A stretch of DNA of 54,459 bases from DATHYZ01 sp035458865. GTDB lineage: Bacteria > Chloroflexota > Limnocylindria > Limnocylindrales > CSP1-4. The stretch covers positions 1-54,459 of the forward strand of contig DATHYZ010000020.1 in NCBI GenBank assembly GCA_035458865.1, written 5' to 3'. The notes beneath the pieces were generated by a model. It was not told where the DNA came from, made no database searches, and saw only the letters and a list, made by a program, of their open reading frames with translations. Within the stretch, counting starts at the first letter, position 1, and every line of letters begins with the position of its first letter. The translations under genes were made by a program, and so were the position numbers. Of this stretch, positions 33,746 through 41,791 are shown piece by piece.

Positions 33746-35212
33746 CTACTCGCCCTGGGCCTTGCTGTAGCCGGGCTCGCCGTCGAACGTCTGGAGCCGC
33801 TCGACCTGGCTCCAGCGGTAGCCGGCCCCGGAGATGCGGCCGAGGACGTCGAGCAGGTCGCCGTCGTTGACGTCCACGCCGTCGCGGCCGACGATCCGCA
33901 GCCGCCACCAGCGGACGTCGTCGATATCGCTGATCTCGTCGGCCGGGTAGACCTTCGTCCCGCGCGAGCTCATCAGCTTCAGCCGCATCCGCTCGCCGGT
34001 CAGCGCCTCGATCGCCCTCCCCACGCTCAGGGCGTCGCCATCCGCCTCGATCATCACGTCCATCCCGACGAGGCCCCGGGCGATCCGCGCGTACACCGCC
34101 GGGTCGTACGACCAGCGGGGCGGTCGGGGCGCATCGGACGGCTCGCGACGAGGACGACCCTTCACCTCCGGGCCGCGCTGGCCCAGGTTGGCGATGACCG
34201 CGTCCGTGAAGGCGGTCGTGGAGGCGGCCTGGGCCGCGTCGCCGCCGGTCTGGCGGGCGAGGTCCTGGGTCATCACGGCGCCGGAGGCGAGGGTCGCGAA
34301 GACGGCGCTCTCGACGGTGTCGGCCGCTTCGTGCTCGCCGAGGTGGTGGAGCATCATGACCGACGAGAGGATGAGGGCGGTCGGGTTGATGACGTCCTTG
34401 CCGGCGTACTTCGGGGCCGAGCCGTGGACCGCCTCGAAGATCGCGACGTCGTCGCCGTAGTTGCCCGAGCCGGCGAAGCCCAGCCCGCCGACCAGCCCCG
34501 AGGCCAGGTCGCTCAGGATGTCGCCGTTCATGTTCGTCATCACCAGGATGTCGAACTGGGCCGGATCCTTCGCCATCTGGTGGGCCGCGTTGTCGACGAT
34601 GATGTGGCGGGCCTCGATCTCCGGATACTCGGTGGCAAGCTCCTCGAAGGTCCGCTTGAAGAGGCCCTCGGTCTGCTTGAGGATGTTCGCCTTGGTGGCG
34701 CAGGTCACCGAGAGCCGCCCCTCGCGGCGGGCCAGCTCGAAGGCGTAGCGGATGATCTTCTCCGAGCCCTTGCGGCTGATGACCTTGAGCGCCTGGGCCA
34801 CGTCCGGCGTCTGCATGTGCTCGATGCCGGCGTAGAGGTCCTCGATGTTCTCCCGGACGACGGCGAAGTCGATCCCCTCGCCCGCGTAGCGGGTGGGCAC
34901 GCCCGGCAGCTCACGGACCGGGCGGACGTTGGCGTACGTCTCGAAGAGCTTCCGAAGGGTCACGTTGGCGCTCTTCTCGCCGAAGCCGACCGGCGTCTCG
35001 AGGGGCCCCTTCAGGGCGACCCGTGTCCGCTCGATGGACTCGCGCGTCTCACGCGGCACGCCCGAGCTGTCGCCGCGCTTGAAGACCTCGGCACCAGCCT
35101 CGGCCCACTCCCAGTCGATGGGCACGCCGGCCGCGTCGATGATGCGGACGGCCGACCGGACGACCTCCGGCCCGACGCCGTCGCCGGGGATGACGGTGAC
35201 GCGATGACGCAT
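33746..35212 (-). CDS. icd: NADP-type isocitrate dehydrogenase, Thermus-like, with C-terminal extension
   Basis: 488 residues from ATG 35212. The core is an isocitrate/isopropylmalate dehydrogenase: VIPGDGVGPEVV, PVGFGEKSANVTLRKLFETYANVRPVRE, RENIEDLYAGIEHMQ, TNMNGDILSDLASGLVGGLGFAGSGNYG and EAVHGSAPKYAGKDVINPTA. The ~140-residue C-terminal part after the core (SYDPAVYARIARGLVGMDVMIEADGD...) matches the extra domain known from Thermus isocitrate dehydrogenase. It catalyses oxidative decarboxylation of isocitrate to 2-oxoglutarate. It is convergent with the cyclase gene; the stop codons are adjacent. A TACGAT box lies about 45 bases upstream of the start. Confidence 0.92.
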   Translation of the reverse strand: MRHRVTVIPGDGVGPEVVRSAVRIIDAAGVPIDWEWAEAGAEVFKRGDSSGVPRETRESIERTRVALKGPLETPVGFGEKSANVTLRKLFETYANVRPVRELPGVPTRYAGEGIDFAVVRENIEDLYAGIEHMQTPDVAQALKVISRKGSEKIIRYAFELARREGRLSVTCATKANILKQTEGLFKRTFEELATEYPEIEARHIIVDNAAHQMAKDPAQFDILVMTNMNGDILSDLASGLVGGLGFAGSGNYGDDVAIFEAVHGSAPKYAGKDVINPTALILSSVMMLHHLGEHEAADTVESAVFATLASGAVMTQDLARQTGGDAAQAASTTAFTDAVIANLGQRGPEVKGRPRREPSDAPRPPRWSYDPAVYARIARGLVGMDVMIEADGDALSVGRAIEALTGERMRLKLMSSRGTKVYPADEISDIDDVRWWRLRIVGRDGVDVNDGDLLDVLGRISGAGYRWSQVERLQTFDGEPGYSKAQGE

Positions 35213-35329
35213 GGGAGCGGGAACCTCGCTGGGTGGTTGGCGGACGCGCTGCACATCGTAGGCCGACTCGGCCGGGGGTGGGGAATCGTTCCCGGTCGGG
35301 CGACGAGCGCGGGCGCGGTCCCAGCCGGG

Positions 35330-37147
35330 CTACGCCCAGTGCAGGGCCCTTCTCGCCCGGCGGGCCCGCTCCAGGGCGGCCTCGACCCCCTCCGCCACAT
35401 CGGGGTCGTCGAGCCTCGAGTCCCCGAGCGCGACCACGTGGCCCATCTTGCGGCGCTCGAAGACCTCCCGCTTGTCGTAGACGTGGACGCGGACCCGGGG
35501 ATCGGCCAGGGCGTCGGCCAGGCCGGTCAGGGCAGCCGGACGGCGCGGCCCCTCGCCGAGCAGGTTGACGAGCGCGACGGCCTCGTCCTGGCCCGGATCG
35601 CCGAGCGGCAGCCCGCAGATGGCCCGGACGTGCTGCTCGAACTGGCTCGTCCGGCACGCCTCGACCGTCCAGTGGCCGCTGTTGTGGACCCGCGGCGCCA
35701 GCTCGTTGACGACGAGCGAGCCGTCGCGGAGGAGGAAGAGCTCGGCGGTGAGCAGGCCGACGAGGCCCATCCCCAGGGCCAGCGACTCGCCGATCGCGAC
35801 CGCTCGGCGGACGACGTCGGCGTCGATCGGCGCCGGCGCGACCGACTCCACGAGGATCCCGGCGTCGTGGACGTTGCGGGCGACCGGGAAGGTCGCCATC
35901 GACCCGTCAAGGCCGCGCGCCACGATGATCGAGAGCTCCATCCGGAAGCCCAGCTCCACCTCGAGCAGGGCCGCCTCGTCGGCCGGGCGACCGAGCCGCC
36001 CGAGCGCGTCGCGGACGGATGCCGCAGCCGCGTCGCGTCCGCCCTGCTCCGCCGCCGACGGGATGCGGACCTGGCTGCGGCCGTCGTAGCCGCCGATCGA
36101 GGCCTTGAGGCGGAGGGCGACGCCCGGGTGGCCGAGCTCGGCCGCCGCCGCCATGACCGCGTCGACGTCGCGGACCTCGCGCCAGGGCGCCACGGCGATC
36201 CCCCGGGACTCGACGAAGCGGCGCTCGGCCAGCCGGTCCTGGGTCACCCGCAGCGGGTAGGGCCCAGGTCGGACCGGGCGCACCTCATCGACCGCATCGA
36301 CGACCGCGGCATCGACGTGCTCCAGCTCGTAGGTCACGACGTCGCTGCCCTCGGCCAGCTCCCGGGCGCCCTCCACCGAGTCGTACGGCGCGACGACCAA
36401 CCGGTCCGCGATGGCCGCCGCCGGGCAATCGGGATCGGGGTCCAGGACGGCGACCCGGTAGCCCATCGCGCGGGCAGCGAAGCCGAGCATCCGACCCAGC
36501 TGGCCGCCGCCGAGGATGCCGATCGTCGCGGGAGGCTCGATCGGCTCGCGCAGCAGGCCGAGGCGCGCGTAGGCGGTCGAGATCCAGCTCGACTTGGCGT
36601 ACGCGTAGACGTGGCCGTCGAGCGGTCCCTCGGTGGCGGCGACGATCCCGCGCTTCACCGCCGCGTACTGGCCACGGAGGTCCGCGTCGGCGCGGAGCGC
36701 GTCCCGGAAGGCGACCTCGCGCTCGAAGTCGCCCTCCCAGGGAGATGGGCCGGTCGGATGGACGTGGAGATGGATCCGGAACCGCTCGCCCCGGGCCACC
36801 ATCGAGCCGACCAGGAGGGGTCGGGTCGGCGGGAAGACGTCCGGTCCCGGCTGGGGCTGGAAGCCGAGATCCGACAGCATCTCGACGATCGCCGGGATGT
36901 CGGCCGGGTCCGCCTGGACGGCCAGATCCACGATGTCCTTGCCCGGCAGCCCGGGCACGGCAGAGCTCCCGATGTGCTCGATCTCGAGGTCGGGGCGACG
37001 GTCCCGGATCAGCGAGCCGACGGCCTGGGCGACGTCGACGACCCGCGGGTCCCAGGCGTGGATCGCGGCCGGCAGCCGCTCGTACGGGCCGATGGGGGGC
37101 ACGGCAGCATCGACGGCGCCGGTCGGATCATCGGGTTCCTCGCTCAC
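35330..37147 (-). CDS. purK: GrpB-domain/PurK fusion: N5-CAIR synthase
   Basis: 605 residues from GTG 37147. Residues ~16-188 are a GrpB/UPF0157 domain, a predicted nucleotidyltransferase fold: EIEHIGSSAVPGLPGKDIVDLAV, FRIHLHVHP, FRDALRADADLRGQYAAVKRGI. From ~201 on the protein is a full PurK: IGILGGGQLGRMLGFAARAMGYRV, the ATP-grasp core (KASIGGYDGRSQVR, VELGFRMELSIIVAR) and NELAPRVHNSGHWTVEAC followed by TSQFEQHVRAICGLPLG. PurK makes N5-CAIR from AIR, bicarbonate and ATP. No in-frame start with a ribosome binding site is evident at the domain junction, so a single fused product is likely. TACACT ends 7 bases before the GTG (leaderless). Long antisense extension upstream of 37147 was rejected. 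Confidence 0.9.
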   Translation of the reverse strand: MSEEPDDPTGAVDAAVPPIGPYERLPAAIHAWDPRVVDVAQAVGSLIRDRRPDLEIEHIGSSAVPGLPGKDIVDLAVQADPADIPAIVEMLSDLGFQPQPGPDVFPPTRPLLVGSMVARGERFRIHLHVHPTGPSPWEGDFEREVAFRDALRADADLRGQYAAVKRGIVAATEGPLDGHVYAYAKSSWISTAYARLGLLREPIEPPATIGILGGGQLGRMLGFAARAMGYRVAVLDPDPDCPAAAIADRLVVAPYDSVEGARELAEGSDVVTYELEHVDAAVVDAVDEVRPVRPGPYPLRVTQDRLAERRFVESRGIAVAPWREVRDVDAVMAAAAELGHPGVALRLKASIGGYDGRSQVRIPSAAEQGGRDAAAASVRDALGRLGRPADEAALLEVELGFRMELSIIVARGLDGSMATFPVARNVHDAGILVESVAPAPIDADVVRRAVAIGESLALGMGLVGLLTAELFLLRDGSLVVNELAPRVHNSGHWTVEACRTSQFEQHVRAICGLPLGDPGQDEAVALVNLLGEGPRRPAALTGLADALADPRVRVHVYDKREVFERRKMGHVVALGDSRLDDPDVAEGVEAALERARRARRALHWA

Positions 37148-37154
37148 GGCGGTG

Positions 37155-37198
37155 AGTGTAGGCCGGCCCGTCGGACGCCGGCTCGGCTGGGCTAGCAT
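37155..37198. promoter_or_regulatory. Back-to-back leaderless promoters in the grpB-purK/nucleoside hydrolase gap
   Basis: The 57-base gap has TACACT on the minus strand (37155-37160, 7 bases before GTG 37147) and TAGCAT on the plus strand (37193-37198, 6 bases before GTG 37205). Neither gene has a Shine-Dalgarno sequence. Confidence 0.45.
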
Positions 37199-37204
37199 CC
37201 GGAC

Positions 37205-38254
37205 GTGAGCACCCGGATCCCGCTCCTCCTCGACGTCGACACCGGGATCGACGACGCCCTCGCCCTTCTCTACGCCTGCGCCTCGCCCGACGTCGACCTG
37301 CTCGCGGTGACCTGCACCGCCGGCAACACGACCGCCCGCCAGGCAGCCGAGAACACGCTGGCCGTCCTCGAGCTCGGAGGTCGGGCCGACGTGGAGGTCG
37401 CCCTCGGGCGCGAGGTCCCACTCGTCCGGCCGCTCGAGACGACCCCCGAGACCCATGGCCCGCGCGGTCTCGGCTACGCCGAGCTGCCGCCGCCGCCCCG
37501 GCCGCTGTCCGAGCGCTTCGGGCCGGACGTCATCGTCGAGACCGCCCGCTCCCGCCCGGGCGATGTGACCCTGGTCACCCTGGGCCCGCTGACGAACCTC
37601 GCCGTCGCCCTCCTCGGCGAGCCCGAGCTGCCCCGCCTGCTCCGGCGCTGGGTGCTGATGGGCGGCAGCTACCGCTCGCCCGGCAACACCGCCCCGACGA
37701 CCGAGTGGAACGTCCACTGCGACCCGGAGGCCGCCAAGCTGTGCCTCGACGCGTTCGGCCGTTCCAGCGCCGAGCACGGGACACCGCGACCCCTCGCCCT
37801 GGGCCTCGACGTGACCGAGCGGGCCAAGCTCGTCCCGGATCATGTCGTCGCCCTGGCCCGGCGGGCCGGCAGCCGGCCTGATCCGTCGCTCGACCCCGAC
37901 CACGTCCCGGAGACCCGTTCGATGGCCAGCCACCGCGTCGTCCGCTTCGTCGCGGACGCGCTGCGCTTCTACATGGAGTTCCACTCCCGTTACGACGGCT
38001 TCTACGGGGCCTTCATCCACGACCCGCTGGCGGTCGCCGCAGCCCTCGACCCGAGCCTCGTCCGGACCGAGGCGCTGTCCGTGGACGTGGAGCTGGTCGG
38101 GACGCTCACCGCCGGGGAGACGGTGACCGACTGGCGCCGGGTCTGGGGCCATCCACCGAACCTGGACGTGGCGGTCGAGGCGGACGCCCAGCGGTTCATG
38201 GACCGGTTCGTCGAGCGCGTCGGCGGGCTGGCCGAGCGGATCGGCGAGGGCTGA
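37205..38254 (+). CDS. Nucleoside hydrolase
   Basis: 349 residues from GTG 37205. The metal and ribose site LLLDVDTGIDDALALLYA, the VTCTAGNTT segment, LVTLGPLTNLAVAL, VLMGG and the late GFYGAFIHDPLAVAAALDP are the family signatures, with the aspartate cluster and the active-site histidine/aspartate (IHDP) present. It would split ribonucleosides to base and ribose. It lies directly before a complete ECF transporter operon in the same direction, which suggests that the transporter brings in a nucleoside or its base. Preference between purine and pyrimidine nucleosides cannot be told. The mRNA is probably leaderless (TAGCAT 6 bases upstream). Confidence 0.93.
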   Translation: MSTRIPLLLDVDTGIDDALALLYACASPDVDLLAVTCTAGNTTARQAAENTLAVLELGGRADVEVALGREVPLVRPLETTPETHGPRGLGYAELPPPPRPLSERFGPDVIVETARSRPGDVTLVTLGPLTNLAVALLGEPELPRLLRRWVLMGGSYRSPGNTAPTTEWNVHCDPEAAKLCLDAFGRSSAEHGTPRPLALGLDVTERAKLVPDHVVALARRAGSRPDPSLDPDHVPETRSMASHRVVRFVADALRFYMEFHSRYDGFYGAFIHDPLAVAAALDPSLVRTEALSVDVELVGTLTAGETVTDWRRVWGHPPNLDVAVEADAQRFMDRFVERVGGLAERIGEG

Positions 38255-38360
38255 TATCGACTAGCCGCCGCGGCCACGGCGTGGCAGGCTATCCCAGGGA
38301 AGGTGAGCTGACCGGGGCGTCCGTCGCGTCGCGCAGCCATCGGATCGAGGGAGGGCTCGG

Positions 38361-39227
38361 ATGGACACGGCCATGGCATGGGTCCGCGGACAGTTCGACA
38401 CGCGGACGATCGTGCTCATCCCGATCGCCATCGCGATCAACATCATCCTCGGCCAGACGGTCGCCTCGGTCCTGAAGATCCCGATCTACCTCGACTCGAT
38501 CGGCACCGTGCTCGTCGCGGTCCTCGCGGGGCCCATCCCGGGACTGCTGACCGGTCTGCTGGCCAACCTGATCTGGACCTACGTCCTGCCGGCGCCGCTG
38601 AACTCGCCGTACGCGGCGCCGTTCGCCGTCGTCGCGGCGGAGATCGGCCTGGTCGCCGGCATCGCCGCCAGCCTGGGCTTCTTCCGCAGCCGGCCGCTCA
38701 CGCCATGGCCGCAGCTGATCGTCGGCGGCACGGTCGTGGGGGCGATCATCCTGGTCATCGGCTTCTGGGGCTTCCTGCCGTTCTACGCCGGGACCGACTT
38801 CACCTTCTTCGGCGACACGACCGATGCGAACCCCTTCCTCGTGGCCGTGGGCTACCTCATCGGCATCGGTCTCCTTGCGGCCGTGGTCGGCCTGTTCGCC
38901 CTGCTGTTCTGGCGACGGGACCTGGGCGTGGCCTACGTCTTCATCGCCGGCCTGCTGTGCGGGATCATCTCGGCCTTCATCTCGGCACCCATCTCGGCGG
39001 TCGTCTTCGGCGGCGTGACCGGCTCCGGAACGGACCTCCTGGTGGCCGCCTTCCAGCAGGGCGGCGCCGACCTCCAGACCGCGGTCCTCCAGCAGGGGCT
39101 GCTGTCCGACCCGATCGACAAGACGATCACGTTCTTCGTCGTCTTCCTCCTGATCCAGACGCTCTCCCGGCGCTTCGTCGCCCGCTTCCCCCAGGGCGAG
39201 AAGGCGATCGGGCTGGAGGAGGCGTAG
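38361..39227 (+). CDS. ECF transporter S component (substrate-binding membrane protein)
   Basis: 288 residues with about 6-7 membrane helices: IVLIPIAIAINIILGQTV, IYLDSIGTVLVAVLAGPIPGLLTGLLANLIW, APFAVVAAEIGLVAGIAA, LIVGGTVVGAIILVIGFW, a segment at about 155-180, and GLLCGIISAFISAPISAVVFGG. The early YLDSIGT and GPIPGLLTGLLANL motifs are typical of S components. GAGGGAGG precedes ATG 38361. T, A and A' components follow directly. The 106 bases before the start show no riboswitch that I recognise. With a nucleoside hydrolase next door, a nucleoside or nucleobase is the best guess for the substrate. Confidence 0.86.
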   Translation: MDTAMAWVRGQFDTRTIVLIPIAIAINIILGQTVASVLKIPIYLDSIGTVLVAVLAGPIPGLLTGLLANLIWTYVLPAPLNSPYAAPFAVVAAEIGLVAGIAASLGFFRSRPLTPWPQLIVGGTVVGAIILVIGFWGFLPFYAGTDFTFFGDTTDANPFLVAVGYLIGIGLLAAVVGLFALLFWRRDLGVAYVFIAGLLCGIISAFISAPISAVVFGGVTGSGTDLLVAAFQQGGADLQTAVLQQGLLSDPIDKTITFFVVFLLIQTLSRRFVARFPQGEKAIGLEEA

Positions 39228-40057
39228 TCGCCGAGCCGTCGGCCCGGTCGGTCCGGGCCGACGGTCTCGACCCGGACGATGCGGCGCTGGTCGCCCGGCT
39301 CGTCCCCGAGACGCCGTCCCCGTACGAACGCCTCAACCCGCTGACGAAGGCGACGATCGCGACCGTCGCATCGCTCGGCGCCTTCGTCCTGGGTGGGTAC
39401 GTGGGCCCGCTCGCCATCCTCGCCGCCACGCTGGTCCTGGCCTCGACCGCCCGCGTCGCCCGGAAGCTGCTCCGGATCTCGCTCATCGTCACCCTGCCCC
39501 TGGCGATCTCGGTCGTCCTGGTGTCCGCCTTCACCCGCGCGGGAGAGACGGTGCTCTTCGTCGTCGGCCCGTTCGACGTGACGCTCGAGGGTGTCGACTT
39601 CGCCGCCCAGACCGTCGTCCGCCTCCTCGCGATCTCGACGGCTCTCGGGCTGTTCGCCCTGACCACCCAGCCGCGGGCCTTCGTCCTCGACCTGGAGCGT
39701 CGCGGCGTCTCGCCGCGGCTCGCCTTCGTCGCCATCGCCACCGTCGAGGCCGTCCCGACGCTCATCGAGCGCGGCAGCACGATCGCCGAGGCGCAGCGGG
39801 CCCGCGGCCTGGACACGGAGGGCGGGCTCATGGCCCGGTTGCGGGGCCTCATCCCGATCGTGGGCCCCATGATCCTGGGCTCGCTCACCGACGTCGAGGA
39901 GCGCAGCCTGGCCCTGGAGTCCCGGGCCTTCAGCCGGCCCGGGCGTCGGCACCTGCTCTGGACGATGCCCGACAGTCCGGCGGAGCGTCTCGTCCGGTGG
40001 CTCCTGGTGGTGGCCCTGATCGTCGCCGTGGTCGGTCGCCTGGCCGGGGCCTACTGA
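39227..40057 (+). CDS. ecfT: ECF transporter T component (EcfT), start codon non-standard or unclear
   Basis: About 276 residues if read from just after the S gene stop. Content: ERLNPLTKATIATVASLGAF, four to five membrane helices, TTQPRAFVLDLERRGVSP, the first coupling motif QRARGLDTEGG and the degenerate second motif LALESRAF, then a final membrane helix. These are the EcfT landmarks. No in-frame ATG, GTG or TTG exists between the S gene end and the first helix; the first one is GTG 39401, which would cut off the start of the protein. A strong GGAGGAGG at the S gene end points to initiation near GTC 39227 or at a nearby CTG. The start is therefore uncertain. The gene is otherwise intact. 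Confidence 0.85.
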   Translation, partial: VAEPSARSVRADGLDPDDAALVARLVPETPSPYERLNPLTKATIATVASLGAFVLGGYVGPLAILAATLVLASTARVARKLLRISLIVTLPLAISVVLVSAFTRAGETVLFVVGPFDVTLEGVDFAAQTVVRLLAISTALGLFALTTQPRAFVLDLERRGVSPRLAFVAIATVEAVPTLIERGSTIAEAQRARGLDTEGGLMARLRGLIPIVGPMILGSLTDVEERSLALESRAFSRPGRRHLLWTMPDSPAERLVRWLLVVALIVAVVGRLAGAY

Positions 40058-40060
40058 GCC

Positions 40061-40870
40061 GTGCTGGAGCTCCGCGGGGTCGCCTACCGCTACCCCGGCT
40101 ACGCCCGCCGGGTCCTCGAGGACATCGAGCTGACCCTGGCCGACGGCGAGATCGTCGGGCTCGTGGGGGCGAACGAGGCGGGCAAGAGCACGCTCTGCCT
40201 CGTCACGTCGGGCCTTGCCCCGGCCTCGATCGGCGGACAGCTGACCGGCGAGCTCCGGATCGACGGCGAGCCGATGACCGGAAGGCCGATCCACGAGCTG
40301 TCCACCCGGGTCGGCATCGGCTTCCAGAACCCGGCGACCCAGCTGTCCGGGGTGTCCGGGTCCGTCTTCGAGGAGGTCGCCCTGGGGCCGATGAACCTGG
40401 GCCTCGAGGTGCCCGAGACGGTCCGCCGGACGAAGGAGGCCCTGGCCACGCTGCGGATCGAGGCGCTCGCCGAGCGCGCTCCGAACCGCCTGTCCGGCGG
40501 CCAGGGCCAGCTCGTGGTGCTGGCCTCCCTGCTGGCCATGCGGCCGCGGCACCTGGTCCTCGACGAGCCCACGGCCCAGCTCGACCCGGAGGGGACCCGG
40601 CTTGTCGGGGAGGCCATCCGCGATCTCGCGGCGACCGGCACGGCGATGCTCATCGCGGAGCACAAGACCGACCTTCTCGACGGCCTCTGCGATCGGGTCG
40701 TCGTGATCGACGGTGGCCGGGTCGTCCTCGACGGTCCGACCGCGGCGGTCCTGGAGGATCCGCGGCTCGAGGACCTCGGCGTCGAGCCGCCGGCCCGGGT
40801 CCGCCTCGCCCGGGCCCTGGCGAGCCGCGGCCTGGACCCGGAGCTGGCGCTGGCGGGGGGACCGGCATGA
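40061..40870 (+). CDS. ecfA1: ECF transporter ATPase (EcfA)
   Basis: 269 residues from GTG 40061, 3 bases after the ecfT stop. ABC ATPase parts: Walker A GANEAGKST (36-44), in which a usual Gly is replaced by Glu; Q-loop GFQNPATQ; signature NRLSGGQGQL; Walker B HLVLDEPTAQLD; switch His in AEHKTDLL. It powers the S/T membrane pair. Its stop overlaps the next ATPase start by 4 bases (ATGA). The signature and Walker B being intact suggests a working site despite the altered P-loop. Confidence 0.92.
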   Translation: MLELRGVAYRYPGYARRVLEDIELTLADGEIVGLVGANEAGKSTLCLVTSGLAPASIGGQLTGELRIDGEPMTGRPIHELSTRVGIGFQNPATQLSGVSGSVFEEVALGPMNLGLEVPETVRRTKEALATLRIEALAERAPNRLSGGQGQLVVLASLLAMRPRHLVLDEPTAQLDPEGTRLVGEAIRDLAATGTAMLIAEHKTDLLDGLCDRVVVIDGGRVVLDGPTAAVLEDPRLEDLGVEPPARVRLARALASRGLDPELALAGGPA

Positions 40871-41691
40871 TCCACCTGGAGCTGCGCGGCGTGACGTTCA
40901 CCTACCCCGGCGGGACGCGGGCGCTCGACGGGATCGACCTGGCGATCCAGCCCGGCGAGCGGGTCGCGATCATCGGCCAGAACGGCAGCGGCAAATCGAC
41001 GCTCGTCCGTCACCTCGACGGCCTGCTCCGACCGGACGAGGGAGCCGTCCTCCACGACGGCGCCGACATCCGCGACGAGCGCGTCGCCCGGCTCGCGGGC
41101 CGGGTCGGCGTGGTCTTCCAGAACCCGGACCGCCAGATCTTCAGCGGACGCGTCCGATCCGAGGTGGCCTTCGGGCCCCGGATGCTCGGCCGTCGCGACC
41201 CGGAGCTCGGGGAGGCGGTGCGGGCCGCCCTGGATGCCGTCGGCCTGGCCGACCTCGCCGACGCGAACCCGTACGACCTGGGCTACTCGCGCCGGAAGCT
41301 GCTGGCGCTCGCGTCGATCCTGGCCATGGGCACGCCGGTCGTCGTCCTCGACGAGCCGACGACCGGCCAGGATCTTCGCGGGATCCGGCGCGTCCAGGCG
41401 ATCGTCGACGGAGTAGCGGCGGAAGGGCGCACGGTGATCGCCGTCAGCCACGACATGCGCTTCGTGGCCGAGACCTTCGAGCGCGTCGTCGTGATGGCGG
41501 CCGGACGGATCGTCCTCGACGGCCCGCCGAGCGAGGTATTCGCCGAGGCCGCCTGGCCGGTCCTGGCCTCGACCTACGTCGAGCCGCCCCTGCCGGCCCG
41601 CGTCGGGGCCCGCCTGGGCCTCCCCTCGACCCCGACCGAGGCCTCCCTCGTGGCGGCCGTCGCCGGGCGGACCGGTCCCAAAGGCCCGTAG
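40867..41691 (+). CDS. ecfA2: Second ECF transporter ATPase (EcfA')
   Basis: 274 residues. Walker A GQNGSGKST (37-45) is perfect; Q-loop VFQNPDRQIF; Walker B VVVLDEPTTGQD; switch His AVSHDMRF. The signature, normally LSGGQ, reads DLGYSRRKLLALAS (around residue 137), a strong departure. In a heterodimer, this signature would act on the other subunit's P-loop, which is itself altered (GANEAGKST), so one of the two ATP sites may be degenerate. The start overlaps the ecfA1 stop. It is followed at once by a 22-bp palindrome. Confidence 0.92.
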   Translation: MIHLELRGVTFTYPGGTRALDGIDLAIQPGERVAIIGQNGSGKSTLVRHLDGLLRPDEGAVLHDGADIRDERVARLAGRVGVVFQNPDRQIFSGRVRSEVAFGPRMLGRRDPELGEAVRAALDAVGLADLADANPYDLGYSRRKLLALASILAMGTPVVVLDEPTTGQDLRGIRRVQAIVDGVAAEGRTVIAVSHDMRFVAETFERVVVMAAGRIVLDGPPSEVFAEAAWPVLASTYVEPPLPARVGARLGLPSTPTEASLVAAVAGRTGPKGP

Positions 41692-41693
41692 CC

Positions 41694-41741
41694 CGCATCG
41701 GCCCGGGCCGATGCGCCCGGCCGTTCGGTCCGCACGGCCGG
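41694..41741 (+). terminator. Two hairpins ending the ECF operon
   Basis: A perfect 22-bp palindrome, arms CGCATCGGCCC and complement (41694-41715), begins 3 bases after the ecfA2 stop. A second inverted repeat CCGGCCGT/ACGGCCGG with a 9-base loop follows (41717-41741). No T-tract. Probable terminator or mRNA-stabilising element before the stress protein gene. Confidence 0.55.
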
Positions 41742-41791
41742 ACCCTGACGAGCGGCCCGTGGGCCATCATGGAGCCTGCAAGGAGGTGACC

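Noticed and set aside
34331..37195. A 954-codon plus-strand open frame opposite icd and grpB-purK
   Set aside because: Shadow frame with the same charged composition; both opposite genes are well supported.
38255..38360. Possible vitamin riboswitch before the ECF S component
   Set aside because: I looked for thiamine, FMN, cobalamin and folate riboswitch core sequences and saw none; the 106 bases are short and without a clear multi-helix fold.
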